A DNA stretch of 64,000 nt. Source: Sphaerolaimus hirsutus. Taxonomy: Eukaryota; Nematoda; Chromadorea; Monhysterida; Sphaerolaimidae. Both the position numbers and the translations under genes were made by a program. The notes beneath the pieces are model-generated. The model had not been told where the DNA came from, made no database searches, and was given only the letters and a program-made list of their open reading frames with translations. Positions 20,879 to 32,412 of this stretch are shown piece by piece. The stretch lies in NCBI GenBank assembly GCA_964036195.1, contig OZ038460.1, forward strand, positions 6,637,504 through 6,701,503. Direction: 5' to 3'. Each line of letters opens with the position of its first letter. Positions within the stretch are counted from its first letter, which is position 1.

Positions 20879-22274
20879 GATTACAGCTCGGGCGTAAAAT
20901 TCCAGCGTAAAATTCCATCGCAAAATTGATTACATAAAAGTGGATGATGATACAGGTCTGCAATTTTTCATGGAGAATATGTTTATCAATACCTTCATTG
21001 TGTCCGAGAAGTATCGTCCAAGGTCATTGCTATTTGATTGTGGAAATTCAAAAATTTCTATTTTACGCTGGAATTTTACGCCAGCTGAAGAAAAGTCAAT
21101 TCTACGCCAGGTGATTGCATGTAGTGATGGAATGGCGCCATGGCGCTGGCGCCATTTGAGGGCGCCAAAGGGCGCCGCGCCATGGCGCCATTGGCGCTTG
21201 GCGCCCTTTTTCTGTGGCGCCCTTGGCGCCTGGCGCCCGCATTCTGAAAGGCGCCATGGCGCCCTTGGCGCTTGGCGCCCTTTTTCCGTGGCGCCCTTGG
21301 CGCCTGGCGCCCTGCTTTAGAAGGGCGCCAAAAAGGCGCCAGCAGGGTTTCACGGTGAGTGCTGTGTAAACGAAAAAAAATGAAAAACGCATCCGTAGAT
21401 GATCTAAATTCGCCAGAAAAATGGACGGAGTGGTGTGAGTGGGTGGAAATCTTTCGTCCAAACGGTTCATCAGATCTGTCTGACGGATCAGAAGACAAGA
21501 ATGATAGACCGTCTAACTTGCAAAATCATAAATGAACGGATTTAAATCGTTGCAATTAGGAAGCATTGTTTGGAAAGGTCTATTTGTAATGAATGGATTG
21601 TTGTCAAATGACAATTTCCATTGCATTTGATTTCGTCATGTGGATTTTATTCAAAAAAAATTTGTTGCTAGCCTTGTTTTTGTTCATTACATCCTGGAGA
21701 ACGCGAATTAAGAAGTGAATGCGCGTACAATGGTGCTGTAGAAACATTTTTAGCACACGCATGGTGTTGTAGGCACTTTTTATCCTGGCGCCCTTGGCGC
21801 CTGGCGCCCTATTTTCTAAATGGCGCCATGGCGCCCTTGGCGCTTGGCGCCCTCTTTCCGTGGCGCCCCTGGCGCCAGGCGCCCACTTTCTAAATGGCGC
21901 CATGGCGCCCTTGGCGCCTGGCGCCCTTTTTCTGTGGCGCCCTTGGCGCTTGGCGCCCACTTTCCGAATGGCGCCATGGCGCCCTTGGCGCCTGGCGCCA
22001 TTTTTTCTGGCGCTTTTCCATCACTAATTGCATGCACTTACATAGCGTAGAATTGATTTTTCTTCAGCTGGCGTAAAATTCCAGCGTAAAATAGAAATTT
22101 TTGAATTTCCACAATCAAATTGCAGTGACTGTGGATGATGACTCTCGGTTACAATGAAGGTATTGATAAACATATTCTCCATGAACAATTGCAGACCTGT
22201 ATCATCATCCACTTTTATGTAATCAATTTTGCGATGGAATTTTACGCTGGAATTTTACGCCCGAGCTGTAATCG
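20879..22274. repeat. Palindrome with ~240-bp arms, split by a hAT-like insertion
   Basis: The left arm 20879-21121 and right arm 22035-22274 are near-perfect inverted copies (CGATTACAGCTCGGGCG against CGCCCGAGCTGTAATCG at the tips). Once the 21122-22034 insertion is removed almost no loop remains. GGCGTAAAATTCCAGCG words repeat near the tips. Such a structure would form a giant hairpin or cruciform. Confidence 0.8.
21122..22026. mobile_element. GGCGCC hAT-like element, 905 bp
   Basis: It runs from TAGTGATGGAATGGCGCC to GGCGCTTTTCCATCACTA with a perfect 8-bp duplication ATTGCATG (21114-21121, 22027-22034). It lies in the opposite orientation to 14582-15462 and 61385-62176, sharing their central 21360-21780 sequence. 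No coding capacity. Confidence 0.88.
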
Positions 22275-22497
22275 CTCCATAAGTGTGGATCGCTGAAGAT
22301 GTAAAAAATTTTTTTTTGACATTTACAGTGTCTGCGACTTTGTGATCATTTAAATAAGTGAAATGAACAAAATGTTTGAATGTTCTAGGCGACGCCCAAA
22401 AATATAGAAAAATTAGCTCGGGTTAGGGATGTCAATCCATCGGTCAGGGCCATCGATGTTGTTGTTAGCCCAGACATGAAACCACATTACCGTATTT

Positions 22498-22921
22498 CTT
22501 CTAACACAAGGGCGGGTCTCCAATAGAAGGGCGTCTCCAATAGAAGGTACACTTTTTCGGCTTTATTTGGGCCATGAAATCAATAGAAGGGCGGTCTCCA
22601 ATAGAAGGTACAGATAGTGCTGGAATTGTGCTAAATGCATGAAAAATTAAAAATGTCAGTCGACGCCGCAATTTAGTGGCTTTGATCCATTGATCCGGTG
22701 CTATTTTAACATAGATGTTGAATGAACCCTACGAATTGTAGTTCTTATCAAATGTCTGTGACGAAACACCTTGAAAAACCTTGGGAGAAAGTGGAAAAGT
22801 ATACTGAAAAGATGATGAAAGAAATAGAAGGGCAGTCTCCAATAGAATTGCGTCTCCAATAGAAGGGCGGGTAAAAAAGTTGACAAAAAAATAGAAGGGT
22901 TCTATTAGAAGAAATACGGTA
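22498..22921. mobile_element. TACCGTATTTCTTC variant element
   Basis: TACCGTATTTCTTCTAA at the left and TTAGAAGAAATACGGTA at the right. Subterminal words AATAGAAGGGCG and CTCCAATAGAAGG repeat on both sides. It shares only the outer ten bases with the C-run subfamily. The copy at 50336-51135 belongs here. Confidence 0.75.
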
Positions 22922-23312
22922 TATCTAAATACCAACAAATTTCCAGCAAGGTATCAAATCTAAATATCGTATTTCCTCGAAAAACCGTTATAAATATATG
23001 CCGTTTAGTCACGTTTATTGCTAGTTATGGATAACGATGGCAAAAAAAGATTCGAAAATTCGAAAACATTTTCGTATTTTCAAATTTTTCCGGAATTTTC
23101 GAATTTTTAATTCACCCCTAGAAAAAACACTTAAAAATCGATTTATTTTTCAAAAAATTCGAATATTCGAAAATTCGAAAATTCGAAAATACTTTTCGAA
23201 TTTTTCAGGCAATTCAAGGCACTCTTAAGTTCAACGTACTAAATACAACGAAAATTGATACGCGGTGCTTATGAAAAAGCGAAACAAAACAGAAAAAAGG
23301 TCCAAAAACGTT
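22922..23312. other. Gene-free interval with TTCGAAAATTCG words
   Basis: Short palindromic TTCGAA-rich words at 23045-23215 look like another worn element array. No gene is seen. Confidence 0.3.
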
Positions 23313-23484
23313 GAAATGTAAACTGCCCTGTAAAATGTGAAATGTCATGCAAAGTGTCAAAAGTTATGAGAATGCCCTGGAAAAATGGCAAACATATTTG
23401 CCATTTTCCGCAGCATTTCCATGACTTTAGACACTTTGCATAACACTTGACATTTCACAGAGCATTTTACAGGTGTCTGGGACT
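23313..23484. repeat. CTGTAAAATG hairpin element, copy A
   Basis: The left arm CCCTGTAAAATGTGAAATGT pairs with CATTTCACAGAGCATTTTAC near the right end. Inner words are TCATGCAAAGTGTC, CATGA and TGGCAA/TTGCCA. The whole 170 bases fold into one hairpin. Other copies are at 24306, 42478, 47562, 47911, 48866, 52036, 55017 and 60030. Confidence 0.75.
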
Positions 23485-23536
23485 GCACATAGGAACTGCA
23501 CATATTTATAAAGTAAAAGAGATGTGATCAAAGATA

Positions 23537-23716
23537 TACTCCAGCGACATTACACTTTATAATGAAACCTACCATATCCCATCTGAATAAAAGAACAAAC
23601 ACAAAAAAATTCATCATATTAATCAATTTGCTTTGATAAATATGATGAAATTTTTTTTGTTTGTTCTTTTATTCATCGTAGATTTCATTGTAGGTGTAAT
23701 GTCGCTGGAGTATAAG
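23537..23716. repeat. Foldback repeat
   Basis: ACTCCAGCGACATTACAC near 23540 pairs with GTGTAATGTCGCTGGAGT near 23697-23714. The centre is at about 23629. The 85-codon frame 23633-23890 starts inside the loop and is not supported as a gene. Confidence 0.7.
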
Positions 23717-24305
23717 AGTGGTTTTGAGTATTGGTTTGAGAAGTACCCATATTTTGTGCAGTTAGCACTGTATGCACTGAGTACGCTCAGTGTGCTATAC
23801 TTGGGCGAAATTACACCCTACATTTTTCTGGTGGTAACACTCCATCATGACGTCATAACCGCAGTCCGCAGTGAACTTACGGCTGACTGAACTGGTTTGG
23901 AGTCAGGATGAAATGGAGTGCAGTGGTGAATCAGTTCACAAGTTTTCAGTTGGATGTCTGCCAGCCAAAGATATAAATCATATCTATTTGTAGATTAGCA
24001 CGTCGGCCGAGTATAGCCACTACCAAAACAGTCCAAATTCTGTGTTTAAAGCAGAGTTGTGCAAATACTGGTATTTTTGGAAAACGTAAACGTAAACGTA
24101 AATACCTTTTCCAAATTGAAAGTATAAATACTAAAACGTAAGGTATTTTTAAAATACCGAGGAATACGTAAAAAAAAAACGTAAAATTTTTTACACACAG
24201 TATTTGCCATTGTGCTTTGGAAAATACCATTATTTTCACCTTTAGATGGGTCAATCGCTCCATCTGGTCCACTTTCTGCTGCCAGTTTGGCCTACTACGC
24301 TGGTG

Positions 24306-24500
24306 ATTTTGGGGGAGTTCCAGACCCTGTAAAATGCCTTGTAAAATGTCAAATGGCATGCAAAGTGCCTAAAGTCATGAAAAATGCCGTGGGAGGTGGC
24401 AAATCTTTGCCATTTTGCTGGGCATTTTACATGAGTTTTGACATTCGCATGAAATTTTACATTTTACAGGGCATCCTACAGAGTCTGGGATTGGCACCAG
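24306..24500. repeat. CTGTAAAATG hairpin element, copy B
   Basis: GAGTTCCAGACCCTGTAAAA at the left and TTTTACAGGGCATCCTACAG then AGTCTGGGATTGGCACC at the right. Full hairpin with the CAAATGGCATGCAAAGTG and TGGCAAA/TTTGCCA core. Confidence 0.75.
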
Positions 24501-24610
24501 AAGATGCCCTCACCCTGCCAGTTTCAAAACGCGTGCTACTCACAGTTGTTGCAAGTGGTGTCGTCGGAATTCATCACATAAAAATTATAAACGCAAGGCT
24601 CCACAAGCAA

Positions 24611-24810
24611 NNNNNNNNNNNNNNNNNNNNNNNNNNNNNNNNNNNNNNNNNNNNNNNNNNNNNNNNNNNNNNNNNNNNNNNNNNNNNNNNNNNNNNNNNN
24701 NNNNNNNNNNNNNNNNNNNNNNNNNNNNNNNNNNNNNNNNNNNNNNNNNNNNNNNNNNNNNNNNNNNNNNNNNNNNNNNNNNNNNNNNNNNNNNNNNNNN
24801 NNNNNNNNNN
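24611..24810. other. Assembly gap of 200 N
   Basis: Exactly 200 N, a default gap size, so true length is unknown. It falls between two halves of repeat sequence. Confidence 0.98.
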
Positions 24811-25185
24811 TACGCTTTTATTTACGCTTTCCTAGGTATTTTAAAAATACCTTACGCTTTAAGTATCCATACTCAAAATTTGGAAAGTGTATTTACGCTT
24901 ACGCTTACGCTTTCCAAAAATACCAGTATTTTTTTAACAACTCTGCTAATTACAAGTTGATGTACAATTTTTGTAAATATCGGTCGAAAACTAGTGTGTA
25001 TTAAAATTTAAAAGGTATTAAAAAATAACTAAGAAGAATTTAAGTTTAAACAAATTTTTCATTGACTAACGGTTTCAACCAGGTAGTGGAGTTGTTGATT
25101 GAATTTAGGTACACAAACAATGAGTCTAATGAAAAACAATTTTTCTGTTGAAAATTAGTTCTTTCACTGATAAATCATAAATATT

Positions 25186-25606
25186 TACCGTATTACCTCG
25201 AATTATCCCCCCTGAATTGTAGCCCCCCTTGAATTCACCGCCCCCTTCAAAACGGGATGGGGAAATAATAAAGCCTCCCTCGAAATACCCCCCCCCCACC
25301 GGAATGATGTACATCATGTATGCAATGTGCATGATGTATTTATTACTTCTAATTTGTATTGCAGCTAAAAAAGACTAATTTGTGTAGCTATCTACGTTTT
25401 TATGTCCAAATATATCCTGTTTGGACACATTTATTACCTGTTTTGGGTACAAAAACGCCTACTATTTACTACGATCCTTACGAAAATTTCTGACGAAATA
25501 ATAAACCCCCACTCGAATAAGCTCCCCCCTCGAATTAGCCCCCCCCCCCTCAAATTTAGCTGGCGAAATAATAAACCCCATGGGGGTATTTCGAGGTAAT
25601 ACGGTA
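25186..25606. mobile_element. TACCGTATTACC element
   Basis: TACCGTATTACCTCGAATT to CGAGGTAATACGGTA, with C-runs separated by TCGAA words. The centre (GATGTACATCATGTATGCAA, GTAGCTATCTACG) is shared with 13711-14371 and 51152-51585. Confidence 0.75.
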
Positions 25607-26204
25607 TGCTCCTTTCACAAAACTCCCACTGATGTCACCGAAAGTTCATTAAGTACCTAATTTATATTTCCTAAAAACACAACCCGGAACTTGGCGCGCC
25701 GCAAAACGTGGAAAAAACCAGATTCCTAATCCGTCGTCTTTGCGCTGTTATTTGTGTATTCAGACAGTTTCCCCGCACAAAAGTGTCGTATTGACATAAA
25801 GTATGCAGCTGCGGCGTGGTTTCACGAGATTACGGTAGCCATACGTGGCCAATTTACGTCACTGTTAATTGGAACCTTCCGTTTTATCATCCCTCGGCAA
25901 AATGTAGTTCACCAGCGGGCTGAAAGTCACCCAGCGCAAATGAATGCAGGGCTGCGGTCAGATAAATGGAAACATCCATCAAATAATCTATACATTTTTT
26001 CCTATAAACTGGCTGCCTTATTTTTGCTCCACTGGGCACGCCGCTCGGGGGGAGGGGAACGCATATAAGGGGGGGCGCACGCGAGCGCCGCATGGCGCCA
26101 AAGTGTAACAGGCCGTACACGCTCAACTGCGGAGACTCGGCTGCAAACCCGGCGCAGTGCGGCGCCCTTGGGCAGTATGTTTTGCCATTTATGTGGACTA
26201 AAAC
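25607..26204 (+). promoter_or_regulatory. Low-copy upstream region with a TATA-like box
   Basis: It lacks the window's repeat families and is more GC-rich than its surroundings. GCATATAAGG at about 26060 resembles a TATA box some 140 bases before the ATG of the next gene. A 104-codon frame (25754-26068) has no recognised domain and is left uncalled. The promoter role is inference. Confidence 0.3.
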
Positions 26205-26687
26205 ATGGGGGATATTACATATTTATGCGCTAGACAATGTCTCAGCGAAATGCATCAGAAATGCATAGGATCAATTCTTTCATTAGCTGCCACGATATTT
26301 CTCATGAAGGATGGCACCTTTGCATTTTATGTGGCTTCTCATCGCATTCATATAAATGGTTTTCAATACAATGAATTTATACAAGTAGATTGGTTTTATA
26401 GATCAATATGTTCATGTCTGACAGTTGTCAATCATGTGTAATGCATGTGTTATGCATGGTTCACAGTAATACAATGTATTGGTGTTTACTTATTTTGTAG
26501 TGCAGGCTTTATTGCATTATTTATTTTTGATGTGTATAGTTGGATGCAGAATCCGGTCTACAATGAACTGGTGCATTTTATTCTCACAAATCTCAAAACT
26601 ATTGTGCTGCCAATAAGTATATTGACTGTGCATACTGAGCTTTTTGGTGTGCATGAAAAATTGAAAGATTATGGTATTATTACTTAG
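26205..26687 (+). CDS. Putative small membrane protein, two exons
   Basis: I do not recognise the family. Exon 1 is 26205-26437, exon 2 is 26501-26687. The intron is 63 bp, with donor CATGT/GTAATG and acceptor TTTTGTAG/TGCAGG. The spliced frame is 420 bp (139 residues plus TAG). The start has a purine at -3 (AAACATGGG). Visible features are a hydrophobic stretch in SILSLAATIFL near residue 25, a second around GFIALFIFDV near residue 80, and a third near TIVLPISILTV about residue 110; no signal peptide is obvious. The region is free of repeats and both exons stay open, which favours a gene, but no motif proves it. Function is unknown. Confidence 0.4.
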
Positions 26688-28313
26688 TATCATGTACATA
26701 ATAGTTATTGTCCTTGCATGTATACCTGCTGGAAGTAAAAGTGCTATACAGTGTTTGCTCATGGAAGCACTCCTGCTACAAAAGGTTACTTGCTGGACAA
26801 TATAAATAGATTAATTATGAATGGGTTCCTTGACAACATTCTTTTTAAATAACCCGCCAGCAGAGCAAAATGTGAGTTTGGCAAGCATTTCGACAATAAG
26901 CATAATGTCAGCTGTTCTGGTACCTTGCCAATGAAGACAGCAGCATTTATATGACACCCTATACATTCAAATCTCTCCAATATGCGGACAGGCCAGCATG
27001 TGCCCATAAGCCAGTCAGGGCATAACCACATAAGCACACTCACTATACATATTTACCATATGTATTTACATAAATATGTATACCAGGCCATATGCTGTAA
27101 TTTGCTGTACTGCATATCTGTGTATTTTATGTGTATTTACATATGTGCCCAACCAGTAAGCTTCTGAATACTTCTTTCTGCTATATGTGATTGTGGTAGG
27201 TCTGGCGTTAGAAAATAACATCTGTGCATATAAATGGTTCATATCTTCAAATCGCTTCATATGTGAAATTCAATCTGGGCTGAGTGGAGTGCCCCACTAA
27301 TTCCTGAACAGATCAATTAGATGTCTAACTTGCGTAGGCTTGAATTACAGATGAGAATATCGACCAGCTTTTTTGTTTATATTTGCAAGATTTTTCTTGT
27401 ATTCATATTTACTGTGTCTACATATTCATATCTACAAGATGATTTAATGTTTTTGTTTTTACTGTGTATCTACAAACAAGTGCCCAGGGGAGTTATTTTT
27501 CATCAGACTTTTTGACTGGGGAGTTATTCGAGAGTAGGAGTAATTTTTCGACAGTATTCGACAGTATCAATTTACTATGTAAATGGGGATTAATTAGTTC
27601 CATAAAACATAAGTTGGAACACATAATCGAATACAATTCAACCAACTGAATGAGCACCAACTACAGAACAATGTCTAAATTTACAGATAGATAAATATTT
27701 ACATAAAAATTTGGTTATATTTACATATACCGATCAAAATGGGGGGAGTTATGCGAGGTACTAGTTTTTTCCCCTCACGCTGACAACAAGGGGAGTTATT
27801 AGAGAGTTTTTTTTCGATGAAATTTTGGTTCAGCGTTCGAACGTTTTTGATTCAGCGATCGTTGAATTGCATCTTTTTAATTTTAATTATAGAACAAACG
27901 GACCGCGATCACGGCAAAATTTGTAATACTTCCCGCAATTTGCATGCGAGCCGAATTTTTTACCCTTCAAAAGCGTTGTGTTCTTTTGATGCCTAATTTC
28001 AGTTTTTTTTCCGCATGCAAAAACGTTCGAACGCTGAACGCAAAGTTTCAGCGTGTGGTGTGCTAATGATGCATAAAATAAACAGTATTTACAATAAGCT
28101 GACAATTTACAATAAACTTTACAATACCCTCCAGACAATGCATGCATTATATTTAGGTGGGGTGTGAACTTTCCGTTTTCCGTTTCCGCAGAAAATTTTT
28201 TTCCGTTTCCTTTTTCCGGATGCTAAATTTTTTTCTTTTCCATTTCTCTTGCCAGCCTCCCAGATACCCCATTGGCGACCCCTGATAAGATACCATTTAT
28301 TTACAATTGTGTA
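26688..28313. other. Gene-free low-copy stretch
   Basis: AT-rich sequence with many short frames, none with splice context or motifs. Element debris includes GGGGAGTTATT words at 27480-27560 and 27735-27800, GTTCGAACG near 27830-28030, and TTTCCG words with GGGGTGTGAA at 28157-28240, an eroded end of the TTTCCG subfamily. Confidence 0.35.
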
Positions 28314-28554
28314 TACCGTATTTCCTCGAAATACCCCCAGAGGGTTTATTTCTTCAGAGTGGAAATTTTGAGGGGGGGGGTATTTCTGGTGATAAACGTC
28401 ACCAAATGGGACGTATTAGACCATACAAACGTAGATAGCTATACAAACTACTCTATTTATGTATTGCAGTGTATACATGATATACCTCATTCAAGACGGG
28501 GGTATTTCGAGGGGGGTAATTCAAGGGGGGAGGGTATTTCGAGGAAATACTGTA
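28314..28554. mobile_element. TACCGTATTTCC element
   Basis: TACCGTATTTCCTCGAAAT to TTTCGAGGAAATACTGTA with G/C runs inside. The centre shares CGTAGATAGCTATACAAACTA with the 25186 and 51152 copies. Confidence 0.7.
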
Positions 28555-28623
28555 CATGCAAAATGAATATACCAAATATAACATATACAAAATATAATAT
28601 CCTTGGAGTGTGACAATATATAT

Positions 28624-29013
28624 TACCGTTTTTTCTCTAAATACCCCCCTCAAAATGGACACTATGAATTTATACCCCCCCCCGAAATACCCCCCAAATT
28701 TAGTGTATAGAGAACGTAAATGACCTAAGCTGCGATTTGTCATCCGGGCAATGCAGAACACACGTTAAGACAATGTCTGTGTTACGTTAGAACAGGGTTT
28801 ATACCGTCTACACACTTATACAAGTCTATATAGTCTTATAAATGGCGATTTGTGTTGCATTTTTCGACGTCTGCGTACGTTTCAAGTGACAATTTAGTAC
28901 AAGGATTTCAAAAAATTTCTGGCGAAATAATAAACCCCCCTCGAAATACCCCCCCTCAAAATTCTCACTCTGAAAAAATAAACCCCCTGGGGGTATTTCG
29001 AGGAAATACGGTA
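28624..29013. mobile_element. TACCGTTTTTTC element
   Basis: TACCGTTTTTTCTCTAAATA to TTTCGAGGAAATACGGTA. C-runs lie near the left end, and the right subterminal part has CTCGAAATACC words. Its centre resembles 13866-14118. Confidence 0.65.
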
Positions 29014-29290
29014 TATGGCTTTATTTAAAAAATGTAAAGCCTTTGCAGATCATAGCCCTTTACAAAATTCTAATAATAAATAGTAACTTTAGTGTTTAAT
29101 TGGAAAGTGAATGAGAGGTTTTGCCCCTCTACTATAATTAAGAGTAGTAAAATACAGGTATGAAAAAAATTCCTAGTTTTTAAATGTTAAATAATAAAAC
29201 AGTTTTTTACAAAAGCTCTCAAATATGGTTAGGAGTAAGCATATACAGGTATATAAGACATGTGGCAGTAGTTTATTTTTTAATAGCAGC

Positions 29291-29291
<1 letters not shown>

Positions 29292-29329
<38 letters not shown>
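29292..29329. repeat. (TA)n microsatellite
   Basis: About 18 uninterrupted TA units. Confidence 0.95.
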
Positions 29330-29333
<4 letters not shown>

Positions 29334-29495
29334 CTACACTAAATTCATGGCCTATTATTACATGGTATTTTTGCATGCAAAATTGAAAACTTGGCACTCA
29401 AAATTTCAGAAAACCAATTAAAATGATCATCAATGTCAATTTGTATGTGAAATTGTGCAATTGCCAGCAAAAAATCTGCAAAATGCCTATTGAAT

Positions 29496-30092
29496 GGCCC
29501 ACCGCACACTGCAAAATGGCACGGGGCACTGCACTATTCCGCATGTAGACCCGAAACACATTTAATTATACCTGGCGTGCTGAAAATAGGCAATAAAACA
29601 CATGACCTAGTTATTTTGAAGGTGAATATCTAAAAGAAATATAAAAGTTTGTGATTTTGGGTGAAAATTAGGGTAAAATTGCTCAAAAGTGCTCCAGATA
29701 GCTAGATAGCTAGGAAATTTGCGGGGGGAGGTGTTCAGGGGAATGTAGCCAAAAAAATTTGCGCCAGGGATAGATAGGTAGCTGGGTGGTTTGGGGTGGG
29801 GTTACCCGCCCCCCTTTCTACCCCTGCGGGTATAATGTGTCTATAATGGGTCTACATGCGGAATAGGCCTGACCCGTGTCACGGGCGGTTCGGTCGTTTT
29901 TTTGCATGGTCGGAATTCAAAGGGGGAATTGAAAAGAGGGGTGGAATTTAAAATCGTCCGAACCGACCCAAATTTCCGTAGTTTTTTAGATTTGTCGTCA
30001 ATAAAATCGTCCGAACCGACTTTACAATTCCGCCCGGGCGGAAATAAAAAACGTCCGTACCGTCCGTGCCACTTTGCAGTGTGCGGTGGGCC
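29496..30092. mobile_element. GGCCCACCGCACACTG element with a nested GCATGTAGACCC element
   Basis: Outer ends GGCCCACCGCACACTGCAAA and TTTGCAGTGTGCGGTGGGCC are perfect 20-base inverted repeats. Subterminal CGTCCG/CGGACG words occupy 29880-30070. Inside, CCGCATGTAGACCC (29539) and GGGTCTACATGCGG (29862) mark a second inverted pair. No target duplication is certain. Frames over 29841-30153 are array by-products. Confidence 0.7.
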
Positions 30093-30214
30093 AATAAGTA
30101 TGTACAAAAAAATTTTAACTGACATAAAAAAATGGTTTCAATACTTGCATTAAAAAACGTTTTTCTAACTCTTCAAAAACGCTGGCCATCCTTCGTAAAA
30201 GACTACAACATACC

Positions 30215-30549
30215 TACCGTATTTGCTTGAATAATCCCCCTGGGGGATTATTATTTCGTCAGACTATTTTGAGGGGGGAACTAATCGAGGGGGGGAATTA
30301 TTCGAGGGGGGGAATTATTATTTCGTCAACATTTTCAACCATGTTTCTATCAACTCATTTGATGAAATCTGCTTTATTCACACAAAAACGTGCCATTTTT
30401 GTTTAAATTGGGCACAATAAATTGAGCAAATTCTTTAAGGGGGAGATTATTCGAGGGGGGGAATTATTATTTCCTCACTCATCTTACAGGGGGGGATTAT
30501 TCGAGGGGGGGAATTATTCAAGGGGGGTACTATTCAAGCAAATACGGTA
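30215..30549. mobile_element. TACCGTATTTGCTTG variant element
   Basis: TACCGTATTTGCTTGAATAA to TTCAAGCAAATACGGTA, with G/C runs separated by GAATTATTATTTCGTCA words. The copy at 49144-49459 is the same subfamily in the opposite orientation. Confidence 0.78.
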
Positions 30550-31449
30550 TATTTATATTTACTTAATGGCGAGACCTTACCAAATTTGCAAACAAAGTTT
30601 TTTTGCCTTTGCAAAAAAACTACGGGGGCTAGATTAAAGCTCAATTAATGTAAAGCAGTCATTGTTATTGAATACAATTTGACGTCGAAACGGGCGGAAA
30701 TTTCAGTCAAACTGCATCACTTTTTATGTCATCACAATCGTTCAAAGTTGTCCAGTAATCGTACCGTTGGACGAGTCTCCCTGGATCGGGTCACGATGAT
30801 GAGGTGACTTGTTCCAGTGGACAACTTACACAAGCGATTTGACCCATGTCCAAGTCCGAGCGATGTTTCCCTAATATTTTGCTCAAAATCGCTAAAATAT
30901 GCACTATTTTGCTGATTTTCATCGTTATAATCGCTATTTTTGCATATATATATAGTTATATACCTATTTTTACCTATTTTATTTATATTTATAGCAATGT
31001 CAAAGAATTTGGCAAGTTCCCAAGTCATCATACAGGGACTTTTCCGTCTCCCTTTTGGTTGTCCACACCGTAAGACTTTTGCAAAATAAAAATAAGTTAT
31101 TTACGGGAGTTGTTTACGATCATATTGGCTAACTATAGATTCAATTAGTTCTCATGGCTCAATTACATGTTCTATCGTGCTTTACGTGCTCTATACGTTT
31201 ATTTCACAGTACCTTTTATTAAATCCGTACGCCCTTTCCATCGCAGATCTCTTGAAGTGGGATAAACAGAATACTCGTTGAAATGTTCCGGTACTCATAG
31301 CGACACTTTCGCCGATTCGCGAGTCATGGTCTTTTAATAGACTCTATTTATATACTCGGGTAGTTATATTAACGGACGGAATTGTATCCACGGGTTATCT
31401 GGCGAGCTGCCAACTGCCGCTGCAATTTTATTGTCGGACGCCAACGAAA
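30550..31449 (+). promoter_or_regulatory. Upstream region of the HMBOX1 gene
   Basis: A mostly low-copy 0.9 kb ahead of the first coding exon. No TATA box is clear. A short untranslated leader before the ATG is GC-mixed (31380-31449) and lacks upstream ATGs in the last 60 bases. The promoter role follows only from position. Confidence 0.3.
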
Positions 31450-32412
31450 ATGTCGTCTAGCCTGTTCACTGTGGAACAATTGGAGCTGATTCGACGGTTG
31501 CGAGCGACTGGAATCTCAGGTTTTTTGGCGGGTTTTTGTTGAAATTTGTCCTTTCCTGGCCTACTGTTTGGCATGGGTGGGATTACTCCCTGCTTGTGGC
31601 TATCGCTTCCATTAACCTAATTTGGCACTGTTCCAAACTGGCTCGGTACACTGAAATTTAACGTTCCGCATTCGAACGTTTATCATGCGGAACCAAAAAC
31701 GCGGAAAAGAGAAACGTACGGGACACGACGCGTTTGAAAGGTATACTCGGTGAACCGCAAAGCATGCGCAGAATTCTACCGTAATTTAATGAATAAAATC
31801 TTTGACAAATTTCGTAATTATTCATTCCATAGTAAAAACGAAATATTGTGATGAAAAACTTTAATCTGTATAATTTTGGTTGATTATTCAGATCGGTTAT
31901 GGTAGGTTTCCATACTAGGTGTGATGTCCGCCGAGTATAACAAAAGTAGGCACTTATGCAAATTGCTCAAAGGATTAAAAATTCATTTAGTATTTCTACG
32001 CACTTCATTATTGACCATTTCTTAGTTTTAAACGTGCAAAAGCGGAATAAACATTTTTAGTGTCCCGTTCTTCCGACATTTTTCACGTTCTCGTTTCGAA
32101 CAAATTTTCTGACCGGCCTCAAGTCGCGTAAGGAAGGTTTGGCATCGAGTGCTTTTTCGCGTTAAATATCCACATGGTCATGTAATTTCAAACCATTTCG
32201 AGTAGAGCGCTTCACAGTTCAACTCTCAACCCCCCTCTCAGTGGAGGCGGTGGTGCGAGCGTTCGCCGCGCTCGACCAGATGGAGGTGGACATGGCGGCG
32301 AGCAGCGAGGCGGCCACGCCCACCGGCTCCGGCCCGCCGCCGCACGTGCCGCCCGCGTCCGTGGCGCTGCACGCGACCACCGCCAAGCGCAGGGTTACCG
32401 ATGATAGTGATG
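31450..32412 (+). other. HMBOX1: Exons 1-2: HNF1/HMBOX1-type N-terminal dimerisation-like region
   Basis: Exon 1 encodes MSSSLFTVEQLELIRRLRAT; exon 2 continues in phase with VEAVVRAFAALDQMEVD. This matches the HMBOX1 N-terminal helices, in which an FTIEQ.DLL.RLR.TG segment is followed by an EI..ALE.LD.LD segment. The joined helix pair spans an intron of 722 bp that holds a TATACTCGG MITE. The ATG at 31450 is the first in frame, five residues before the conserved block. Confidence 0.8.

Larger units (their letters stand above)
24053..24953. mobile_element. CAGAGTTGT element(s) with AAACGT words, containing an assembly gap
   Basis: The left end CAGAGTTGTGCAAATACTGG and right end CCAGTATTTTTTTAACAACT then CTG are inverted relatives, followed inward by repeated ACGTAA or TTACGC words. 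Flanks (GTTTAAAG and CTAATTAC) do not match. The two ends may therefore belong to different insertions joined across the gap. A hairpin element (24306-24500) lies inside. Confidence 0.55.

Noticed and set aside
23633-23890. 85-codon hydrophobic open frame
   Set aside because: It begins in the loop of a foldback repeat and runs through its arm; no splice context or recognised family.
24212-24835. 207-codon open frame
   Set aside because: It is open only because it runs through the N gap and a hairpin element.
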